Origin: Prevotellaceae bacterium
GTDB lineage: Bacteria > Bacteroidota > Bacteroidia > Bacteroidales > UBA932
Reading direction: 5' to 3'
Assembly: GCA_031257455.1 (NCBI GenBank)
Contig: JAIROQ010000165.1
Coordinates: forward strand, 1-11,528
DNA: 11,528 nucleotides
Made by a program: the position numbers and the translations under genes. Under the pieces are notes generated by a model. That model saw only the letters and a program-made list of their open reading frames with translations, had not been told where the DNA came from and ran no database searches. Each line of letters begins with the position of its first letter. Position 1 is the stretch's first letter. This document shows, piece after piece, positions 6,328 through 11,528 of the stretch.

Positions 6328-7643
6328 AGTGTATCGCGGTATTTCTTTAATAGTTCATTTTGCTTTAACACCTGCCGCTTGGTTATCGAAAACGACAGCG
6401 ATTGACAGGTAATATCATTTTTAAGTATCGTCATACATAACCGGCGCCATGAGAGGAAATCGGCCTTATTATCCAAACCCGGCAGCACGTCTGGTATGGC
6501 TTTGGCTTTTATCACTTCTTTGCCGCCTTTACCTCGATTGCTGTATGTATGCATATTTATGAAAGCATCCGGTGCAAGTTGATTGAGTGTTTGAATATCT
6601 TCATCGGCAATCGGGCAACCTACCTGCTGCCAATAACGGATGAAGCGTATAAATTTTGTTACATAAATATCACGTGTTTCCTTTGGTAATGTCTTTAGCA
6701 GAAATTTACAATAACTTTTCCACGTATGGCCAGCCGGTAAATCTATACGTTTTGCGCCGGTGGCTTTACTGCCGGCATAGATATTGCCAAAGTTCGCCCC
6801 GCTCACGCGGTCAACCACCTTAAACCATGTATCCGGTTCAATCACTTTGAACATATTTAAGCCCGCTTTTTGTTCATCACCGTAAGGCTCGCAAATACGC
6901 ATCTTATGAAGCGGAACGCCCGCTTTGTAGAACAGGTCGTAGATGTGGTTGTATGGCTTGCGGAACTTGCCGTTGTACGTCCAAATATCGTTTACATGCC
7001 AATCGTATATGGGGTAAAAATTTACAGCATTATCCGACACCACTGTGGAATATATTTTGCCTTCATAGTTACCTTTATCATCGCGTGCAATGGCACGGAA
7101 GCGGTTCAGACTTTCATCGGTGCGGATGCCTACCAAGCACGCTGTTTTTGCGCCGCCGTGCGCCTGTGCATACCAGTTGCCAAACATCGCAATAAACTCT
7201 TCAAAGGTCATATCCTTTTTATAGAAATCAAAAGGATTGTTGCCGGCATTGATGATAAATGGATGTTCCGGCATCGGGCGAACCCACTTGTCGCGCTTTC
7301 TATCCTCCCAAAATATCCAGTACGGCTCATACATAGACACGGCGTTGGTTGTTAGCATCGGCAGGCACACCCAGTATGGCTCTATCAAGTCCAGATTATC
7401 GAAAATCATTTTTTTGATAAATTCAATAGTGCCTTTATAAAATGCTTCGAGGTCAATAAACAGTACGCCTATTTTTCTCGTGATATTGCGGCCGCGCATA
7501 TAATCAAGAACGAGGTTCAATACAACCCCGCTATCTTTGCCGCCTGAAAACGAAACGTATATATTTTCAAAATTCTTGAATATGTAATCTATACGTTCAT
7601 TTGCAGCATCGTAAACATTCGTGTGTAGGTATTGTTTCTTCAC
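6324..7643 (-). CDS. IbrA-like PP-loop protein (PAPS reductase family, DUF3440-type)
   Basis: The 439-residue protein carries an intact PP-loop, SFSGGKDSGVVL, with SGGKDS at 33-38, which binds ATP and forms adenylated intermediates. GIRTDESLNRF at 172-182 and PIYDWHVNDIW at 211-221 are further PAPS-reductase-family signatures. The remaining ~200 residues match the extended DUF3440-type C-terminus of IbrA rather than sulfate-assimilating CysH, which is about 240 residues long. It starts with GTG at 7643, overlapping the helicase stop (GTGA), and its TGA overlaps the ATG of the ParB-like gene. Relatives of this fold include DndC of DNA phosphorothioation, so chemistry on DNA or RNA is conceivable. 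The pairing with IbrB is the strongest clue; the substrate cannot be read from sequence. Confidence 0.85.
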   Translation of the reverse strand: MKKQYLHTNVYDAANERIDYIFKNFENIYVSFSGGKDSGVVLNLVLDYMRGRNITRKIGVLFIDLEAFYKGTIEFIKKMIFDNLDLIEPYWVCLPMLTTNAVSMYEPYWIFWEDRKRDKWVRPMPEHPFIINAGNNPFDFYKKDMTFEEFIAMFGNWYAQAHGGAKTACLVGIRTDESLNRFRAIARDDKGNYEGKIYSTVVSDNAVNFYPIYDWHVNDIWTYNGKFRKPYNHIYDLFYKAGVPLHKMRICEPYGDEQKAGLNMFKVIEPDTWFKVVDRVSGANFGNIYAGSKATGAKRIDLPAGHTWKSYCKFLLKTLPKETRDIYVTKFIRFIRYWQQVGCPIADEDIQTLNQLAPDAFINMHTYSNRGKGGKEVIKAKAIPDVLPGLDNKADFLSWRRLCMTILKNDITCQSLSFSITKRQVLKQNELLKKYRDTL

Positions 7644-9721
7644 AATGTAAGTTCTACTTTATGCCATTTCACGTATGACTGTAAAATTTTAAACCCTGCT
7701 TTTTTATATTGCGATAGGCAGGCATTAGTGCAATCCGCCTTTATACATTCTACCTTATTTTCCCTGCACCATTTGACACGCTCTGCAATTAGTTTTTTGT
7801 GTATGTTTTTCTTCCGGTACGCTGGAAGCACATAATCATTGGTAAATTCAACATGCGAGGCAAGCCGCCTTATAGCGGCAAAACCGAGTAAATTCATATC
7901 TTCTTTGATAATAAACCACAGGTAATTATCATCTGTGAGCATAGGGTAGTTTTCAAATTCAGCAACAATTTTTTTACTCATGGCGAAGGGCGCGACTATT
8001 TTGTATAGTTTTGCGCTTGTCCCTTTTAATATCTCTGTTTGAGTAATAATATCCGTTTTCATAGTAATTTCATATTTGGGTACATGACCTAATTCGCGTA
8101 CAAATGTACGCAATTTCTCCTTATCATTCAAAATTGAACGAACTTCCGCATCAAGGCTGCTTTTTCGTTCGAGATTTTTCATTATTTTAAAATCAATGCC
8201 CGCTTCGGTAAGCAGGTTAAATATCTTCATGGATTGCGTCTGTCCCTTCCGGTCAACGCGACCGAGCGAATGTATTTTTTCGCCCCATTTGAATGAGTTG
8301 CTAAAATATATCAGGTTGTGCGCTACCTGCAACCCATTTAATGCCCGCCCGCCGGCAGATGTGGTGGCAATAAAGAAACGGGTTTTACCGGCAGTGAACC
8401 GCCGCAATTCCGCATCGCGCTCCTTTGGGTTTTCACCGGTGAATACAGCGCAGTCATCGCCCAGATAGTCCCGTAATAAATCTATCTCGAAAAGATACTT
8501 GCAAAAAAAGATGTATTGCTCTGTATCGTTCAAAAGTTCATCGAGTAATTTAAACTTATTCGTGCCTAAATATTCATAGCCACTACGCTTACTATGCAGG
8601 TATCCGCAGGCTATCTGTTGCAGGCGGGTAAGGTGCAGGAATATCGTTTCAGCGGTATAGTCGCCGCTGTTGATAAGTTCCAGCAACCGTTCTTTTGTGT
8701 CATCATAGTATGCTTGCTGGTTATCAGTAAGCGGACAGGTGAGTGTGGTAAATGTTTTATCCGGTAACGTCATACATTCTTCCTTACGTATCTGCATAGT
8801 GTACGGCTCTATGAGCGAAACCATATAGTCAAGGTTCTTGTAGCCTACGACTTCATCGTTGTATCCGCTACGGATGACAAACATGTTCTCGAATTGATAC
8901 CAATTTTTACAGTCGAAAATATACGGGCTTAACAGCGTGTACTGCATATACAGGTTATGTACATTGTCCGTAACCGGCGTAGCAGTCATAATTAACTTGT
9001 AGGTGCTTTTCCTACACACCTCGTGGATACGCTCGCTGCGTATAGCGTCATGTGTCTTACACAGGTCGCTTTCGTCCACTATAATCATGGTTTCGGCATC
9101 AGCAAAGTGGATAGCGTCAAGGTAGGTAGCATCGCTGCTACTCATGCTCTCAATGCCTAATATTTTCCATTCAAGTTCACTGGCGGGGCAATGCTCTACT
9201 ATCTGATTGTAGAAGTTGCTCCTCGCCGTGCAGGGAGAGAATACCAGTACCTTACTTATTTGTCCCGCCGCATAACGGCTATCGGCAAGGTCAATCGCTA
9301 TCTTCGACTTGCCAACGCCGGTATCCCCAATGAGCGCCCCTACTTTCATCGTGGAAAAGAACTCAACGGCGCGGCGCTGATGTGGCATGGCATTAGCGGA
9401 TATTACCGGCGGCACGTCATCTTGCAGACGAATATGTACCGGTATCTTCCGGCGGCGCAGTTCGCAGTCGTTGATTAGCTCGTGAAACTGCTGTCGAAAT
9501 TCTGTTTGCAGCCGTTCTTCTTCGAGAATACACCACAAATCTGATTCTTTTGATGAACGCACCTTCACGAATACATCCAACCGGTCATTGACTACTTCAA
9601 ACCAGCATTTGTACCAAACCGTAGTTCGGCGTGTCCGGTAGTCGAAATAAAGGTGCTCCAACCCATTTTTACGCCATAGGTTGGAGCCTTTAATTCGTTG
9701 CTGTAATTCTTGTAGCTCCAT
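7640..9721 (-). CDS. SNF2-type helicase fused to a C-terminal GNAT-like acetyltransferase domain
   Basis: About 693 residues. After an N-terminal region of ~105 residues, a superfamily 2 helicase core has a Q-like PHQ near 114, Walker A GDTGVGKS (132-139), Walker B VDESD (216-219), MTATP (246-249), and motif VI GRVDRKGQT (487-495), whose spacing and sequence resemble SNF2/RapA-like translocases. From about 560 to the end is a GNAT-like domain (LWFIIKEDMNLLGFAAIRR, then VLPAYRKKNIHKKLI, then YKKAGFKIL). The acetyl-CoA loop RxxGxG reads R-K-K-N-I-H, so cofactor binding may be altered. An internal Met at about 564 marks the domain junction. ATG 9721 was preferred to GTG 9724. It overlaps the IbrA-like gene by four bases. 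It likely moves on DNA and may acetylate a target; this is inference. Confidence 0.85.
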   Translation of the reverse strand: MELQELQQRIKGSNLWRKNGLEHLYFDYRTRRTTVWYKCWFEVVNDRLDVFVKVRSSKESDLWCILEEERLQTEFRQQFHELINDCELRRRKIPVHIRLQDDVPPVISANAMPHQRRAVEFFSTMKVGALIGDTGVGKSKIAIDLADSRYAAGQISKVLVFSPCTARSNFYNQIVEHCPASELEWKILGIESMSSSDATYLDAIHFADAETMIIVDESDLCKTHDAIRSERIHEVCRKSTYKLIMTATPVTDNVHNLYMQYTLLSPYIFDCKNWYQFENMFVIRSGYNDEVVGYKNLDYMVSLIEPYTMQIRKEECMTLPDKTFTTLTCPLTDNQQAYYDDTKERLLELINSGDYTAETIFLHLTRLQQIACGYLHSKRSGYEYLGTNKFKLLDELLNDTEQYIFFCKYLFEIDLLRDYLGDDCAVFTGENPKERDAELRRFTAGKTRFFIATTSAGGRALNGLQVAHNLIYFSNSFKWGEKIHSLGRVDRKGQTQSMKIFNLLTEAGIDFKIMKNLERKSSLDAEVRSILNDKEKLRTFVRELGHVPKYEITMKTDIITQTEILKGTSAKLYKIVAPFAMSKKIVAEFENYPMLTDDNYLWFIIKEDMNLLGFAAIRRLASHVEFTNDYVLPAYRKKNIHKKLIAERVKWCRENKVECIKADCTNACLSQYKKAGFKILQSYVKWHKVELTL

Positions 9722-9723
9722 CA

Positions 9724-10311
9724 CTACGAGAATTTAGGCGTAGTGTAGGGTTCTACCATTTTCCCTGCTTTTGTTTTTGCCACCTCAAATTCGGCATTGG
9801 AAAGTTCGACAAAACCATAAGGTGCGAGGTTTGCTGTCCCTTCCCATACGTGGATAAACTGCCGTTTTCGAGTGGCGAGTTTACCGAAGCTGTTAATCGG
9901 AATGCGTACTGTTTGCCATTCCAAGTAGTAACCTTTGACTGTCGGGTAGGTTTTGTTGATACGTTCCTGCATTTCCTGTTTGGCTTTCATTTCTATTTTT
10001 TGTTCGGCGATTAATCCTGTTTTGTAGGCCACAAAACGTGTATACCGCGCCCATTTTTCAAAGCGCTTTTCCGCTTCCGCATTTTGTGATTTACACCATG
10101 TCAAGTCTTGTGAAGGGCATTCTGTAAATACGTTCACGGAATAATGTTTTAAGTCAATGTAGGCAGATTGCTTACATTTACTTGTGTGATACAGGGAATC
10201 ACTGTACAGATACAGGCGGTATTTTTCGCCGCCGTTCCAAAATTTACTACGTAAGCCGTGTTTTTCGAGAGTTTCGGAAACGATTGTTCCCAGTTGTTGG
10301 ATTTTTTCCAT
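9724..10311 (-). CDS. Unknown protein heading the cassette (195 aa)
   Basis: The first gene after the cassette promoter. ATG 10311 follows CAGGGA and a leader of about 50 bases. The 195-residue protein is soluble and charged, with a Tyr-rich N-terminal part (YRLYLYSDSLYH), three Cys within residues 46-75 (SKCKQ, TECPS, TWCKS), a Lys/Glu-rich helical segment around 95-120 (IEMKAKQEMQERI), and a C-terminal beta-like part (VRIPINSFGKLATRKRQFIH, VWEGTANLAPYGFVEL). No signal peptide or membrane span is present. I do not recognise a family. Its TAG (9726-9724) is two bases from the helicase ATG, so the two are almost certainly coupled. A partner of the helicase, or a substrate-recognition subunit, is possible but unproven. 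Confidence 0.7.
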   Translation of the reverse strand: MEKIQQLGTIVSETLEKHGLRSKFWNGGEKYRLYLYSDSLYHTSKCKQSAYIDLKHYSVNVFTECPSQDLTWCKSQNAEAEKRFEKWARYTRFVAYKTGLIAEQKIEMKAKQEMQERINKTYPTVKGYYLEWQTVRIPINSFGKLATRKRQFIHVWEGTANLAPYGFVELSNAEFEVAKTKAGKMVEPYTTPKFS

Positions 10312-10367
10312 GATGTTTTTCCCTGTTTTTAGGCCGGTGGGGCTCCGGTGTTAAATTAAATTTTATG

Positions 10368-10399
10368 CAAATATAGATAGAAAAATCTATCTATACAAA
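10368..10399 (-). promoter_or_regulatory. Strong Bacteroidota-type promoter of the cassette
   Basis: On the minus strand, TTTG (10399-10396) is followed after exactly 20 bases by TATATTTG (10375-10368), matching the Bacteroidota consensus of -33 TTTG and -7 TAnnTTTG. Transcription would begin near 10361, giving a leader of about 50 bases before ATG 10311. It drives the cassette independently of the upstream lysis-type genes. Confidence 0.8.
10372..10395. promoter_or_regulatory. Perfect 9-bp inverted repeat overlapping promoter spacer (operator-like)
   Basis: TATAGATAG (10372-10380) and CTATCTATA (10387-10395) are exact reverse complements around AAAAAT. The repeat fills the spacer and overlaps the -7 box, so a dimeric repressor bound here would block the cassette promoter. 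Confidence 0.7.
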
Positions 10400-10410
10400 T
10401 TTATTTGTAT
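10393..10410. promoter_or_regulatory. Second perfect inverted repeat overlapping the -33 box (operator-like)
   Basis: ATACAAAT (10393-10400), TT, ATTTGTAT (10403-10410): 8-bp perfect arms with a 2-bp centre, containing the -33 TTTG. It overlaps the neighbouring inverted repeat by three bases but has a different sequence, so two regulators, or a repressor and RNA polymerase, may compete here. Confidence 0.6.
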
Positions 10411-10429
10411 GATTTAATAATTTTTTAAT

Positions 10430-10443
10430 ATTGTAAATTGTAA
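10430..10443. repeat. Tandem heptamer upstream of the cassette promoter
   Basis: ATTGTAA occurs twice in direct tandem at 10430-10436 and 10437-10443, in AT-rich DNA just upstream (minus-strand sense) of the -33 box and just past the end of the coiled-coil gene. It could be an activator or repressor half-site pair. Chance is possible in such AT-rich sequence. Confidence 0.3.
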
Positions 10444-10449
10444 TATCGT

Positions 10450-11076
10450 TTATTCCCTTATCGTCAAAAACTCCGCCCCCACAATCTCCGTATGCGGATT
10501 CCGGCTGATGATTTCCTGCCTTCGTTCTCGCACGCCGTATTTCCACAGGAAGCCGAGAAATCGTTTAGGAACTATATGCTCCACGTACAGCAAGCTGTCG
10601 CGGCTCTTCACCGTGCCGGCGAACACAGCATTGGTGACACAGCCGTCAAAGGACAGCCATGTGTCCTCGTAGGCGTAGCACTTCACCGTGTCGCGAATAA
10701 CAATAATACTGTCGAGCGCCAGCCCGCTGCGGGCAACTATCCGCTCTACTTCCGGCGCAGACAGTTCGTAGGACGTTTCCGTCTGCACGGTCGTTACCTG
10801 TTCGAGGCGTTTTTTATCGGCTTTCAATTGGGCAATCAACGCATAGTCGGCGGAGCGGTACTGTTTGTATTCGTCAATCGTCAGTTGCAACTGCCGCGCG
10901 GACGCGGCATTCAGGCTGTCGTTTACTTTGTAAGTACGCAGACTGTCGAGCAGCACATGCGTGTTGCTTTGATAGATGTTGCGTTCGCTGGCGAGATAGT
11001 TTACCCGCGCCCAGAGGCCGGCAATGGTCGCGATGAGCGATGCGGCAATAATACCGATAATGATGTACTTTTTCAT
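10450..11076 (-). CDS. Membrane-anchored coiled-coil prophage protein (DUF6549/Rz-like)
   Basis: The 208-residue protein starts with MKKYIIIGIIAASLIATIAGLW split as a short basic end and one membrane segment (about residues 4-22), followed by an Asn/Ser/Asp- and Gln-rich helical region to about residue 95 that looks coiled-coil (ARQLQLTIDEYKQYRSADY, LIAQLKADKKRLEQ). The C-terminal half includes DTVKCYAYEDTWLSFDGC and ends FLGFLWKYG, SRNPHTEIVGAEFLTIRE. The N-terminal anchor plus periplasmic coiled coil resembles inner-membrane spanins (Rz) in layout. The ending resembles, from memory, the DUF6549 family of Bacteroides prophages. ATG 11076 lies only four bases from the octamer array, so that array forms its translation-initiation region. 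A lysis role is inference. Confidence 0.75.
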   Translation of the reverse strand: MKKYIIIGIIAASLIATIAGLWARVNYLASERNIYQSNTHVLLDSLRTYKVNDSLNAASARQLQLTIDEYKQYRSADYALIAQLKADKKRLEQVTTVQTETSYELSAPEVERIVARSGLALDSIIVIRDTVKCYAYEDTWLSFDGCVTNAVFAGTVKSRDSLLYVEHIVPKRFLGFLWKYGVRERRQEIISRNPHTEIVGAEFLTIRE

Positions 11077-11080
11077 ATTA

Positions 11081-11240
11081 GTTTATTTGTTTATTTGTTC
11101 ATTTGTTTAACTGTTTAACTGTTTAACTGTTTATTTGTTTAACTGTTTAACTGTTTAACTGTTTAACTGTTTAACTGTTTAACTGTTGAGTTGTTTAGTT
11201 GTTGAGTTGTTTAGTTGTTGAACTGTTGAGTTGTTTAGTT
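11081..11240. repeat. Octamer tandem array, left arm (20 units)
   Basis: Exactly 20 consecutive 8-bp units from 11081 to 11240. Most read GTTTAACT (nine copies, six of them consecutive at 11137-11184); the rest are the variants GTTTATTT, GTTCATTT, GTTGAGTT, GTTTAGTT and GTTGAACT. Every unit begins GTT. On the minus strand the array is A-rich and ends four bases before ATG 11076. Confidence 0.9.
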
Positions 11241-11242
11241 AT

Positions 11243-11256
11243 GGTCTTTACAGACC
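11243..11256. repeat. Small hairpin between the two octamer arrays
   Basis: GGTCT (11243-11247) and AGACC (11252-11256) form a 5-bp perfect stem with loop TTAC. It sits in the 30-bp unique segment between the arrays, at the apex of the larger inverted arrangement. It is too short to call a terminator. Confidence 0.45.
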
Positions 11257-11270
11257 TTACAGCCCTTATA

Positions 11271-11374
11271 CAGTTCATCAGTTCATCAGTTCATCAGTTC
11301 AACAATTCAACAGTTCATCAATTCAACAATTCAACAATTCAACAGTTCATCAATTCAACAATTCAACAACTAAA
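11271..11374. repeat. Octamer tandem array, right arm (13 units)
   Basis: Thirteen consecutive 8-bp units from 11271: five CAGTTCAT, six CAATTCAA, one CAGTTCAA and one CAACTAAA. Read on the other strand they resemble the left-arm units (TTGAATTG, ATGAACTG), so the two arrays are roughly inverted. The last unit contains the stop codon of the DUF5675-like gene (11370-11372), so the array begins within that gene's 3' end. Confidence 0.9.
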
Positions 11375-11528
11375 CAATTTCAATACTTATTGCCTCCCCC
11401 TTCTCATCCGCCGCCTTCAACAACGGATACAGTTTAGCAAATGTTTCGGTTGACTCCAGCACCGCGCCGACCGCTTTATTCTTTCCCACTAAAATGCAAC
11501 CTTCGGTGTCTTTGGGGTAGTTGCCGAT
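11370..11528 (-). CDS. C-terminal end of a DUF5675-like prophage protein
   Basis: A frame entering from the right edge runs 52 codons to TAG (11372-11370). The visible part begins GNYPKDTEGCILVG, continues with a G-V-L-S-T-F-L pattern and ends AISIEIV. The 'GN-P-DT-GCILVG' signature is typical of DUF5675 proteins, found in Bacteroidales prophages near lysis genes and of unknown function. The N-terminal part is outside the window. The octamer array overlaps its last codons and stop. Confidence 0.75.
   Translation of the reverse strand: MGNYPKDTEGCILVGKNKAVGAVLESTETFAKLYPLLKAADEKGEAISIEIV

Larger units (their letters stand above)
3918..11528. mobile_element. One end of an integrated prophage or phage-like element
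   Basis: From the tRNA-Ser 3' end to the right edge every gene is of mobile-element or unknown type: a tyrosine integrase, an IbrA/IbrB-helicase cassette, a DUF6549/Rz-like coiled-coil protein and a DUF5675-like protein. The last two are typical of the lysis end of Bacteroidales prophages. Apart from the integrase all genes run on the minus strand towards it. Codon use is more AT-rich than in the tatD-ansA side. No structural phage gene is in view, so a conjugative element carrying phage-like genes is not fully excluded. The other end is outside the window. Confidence 0.7.

Noticed and set aside
6324..7643. Assimilatory CysH or CysD
   Set aside because: The protein is much longer than CysH, has the IbrA-type C-terminal half, and has no sulfate-assimilation neighbours.
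9722..9724. GTG 9724 as helicase start
   Set aside because: An ATG follows immediately at 9721 and is the stronger initiation codon; the difference is one residue.
10492..11118. Plus-strand open frame (208 codons) opposite the coiled-coil gene
   Set aside because: The minus-strand product has a membrane anchor, a coiled coil and a recognisable prophage-type ending; the plus frame has none and reads through the octamer array.
11081..11374. Possible CRISPR array
   Set aside because: Units are 8 bp and contiguous with no spacers, and no cas genes are present.
11199..11453. Plus-strand open frames of 84 and 68 codons over the octamer arrays
   Set aside because: They encode only low-complexity Gln/Asn/Ser/Phe repeats generated by the 8-bp units; no start context and no coding signal.

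Overview
The window looks like a piece of a Bacteroidales (Bacteroidota) chromosome carrying one end of an integrated prophage or phage-like element. Three observations point to Bacteroidota. The promoters match the phylum's -7 box TAnnTTTG, one with an ideally spaced -33 TTTG. Most genes have A/T-rich leaders rather than Shine-Dalgarno sites. The host genes (a TatD hydrolase overlapping a type I L-asparaginase) and the prophage proteins (an SLKDTG-type tyrosine integrase, a DUF5675-like protein, a protein resembling the DUF6549 family) are of Bacteroidales type. These family calls rest on recognition by eye; no search was run.

Layout, left to right. Positions 1-114 hold the 3' end of an unidentified gene. 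Positions 115-338 are a GC-rich, hairpin-filled intergenic stretch. A 34-codon single-span membrane peptide (339-443) is followed 12 bases later by a 435-residue secreted protein with a Cys-rich C-terminus (456-1763). An out-of-frame coding-like tail follows (1742-1921). A promoter and a start-stop codon pair lead into tatD (2016-2804), which overlaps ansA (2801-3826) in an ATGA. A -7 box precedes tRNA-Ser(GGA) (3853-3940).

The element begins at the 3' end of that tRNA, the presumed attachment site. Its integrase (4064-5227) lies directly inside. Facing it on the minus strand is a compact six-gene block (10311 down to 5249) whose genes overlap or nearly touch. In transcription order they are: an unknown 195-residue protein; a 693-residue SNF2-type helicase fused to a GNAT-like acetyltransferase domain; an IbrA-like PP-loop (PAPS-reductase family) protein; an IbrB-like ParB-domain protein; and unknown proteins of 93 and 68 residues. 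The block has its own promoter (-33 TTTG, 20-bp spacer, -7 TATATTTG), overlaid by two perfect inverted repeats that look like repressor operators.

Upstream of the block on the same strand are an Rz/DUF6549-like membrane-anchored coiled-coil protein (11076-10450) and the end of a DUF5675-like protein (11528-11370), both typical of the lysis end of Bacteroidales prophages. Between these two lie two arrays of 8-bp tandem repeats, 20 and 13 units, in roughly inverted orientation around a small hairpin.

The six-gene block therefore sits between the lysis end and the attachment site, with a separate and probably repressed promoter. That is the usual place for a lysogenic-conversion ('moron') or defence cassette. 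Its content (PP-loop ATPase, ParB-like protein, SNF2 helicase, GNAT) suggests a nucleic-acid modification, defence or regulatory system. This function is inferred, and the system is the main point of interest here.
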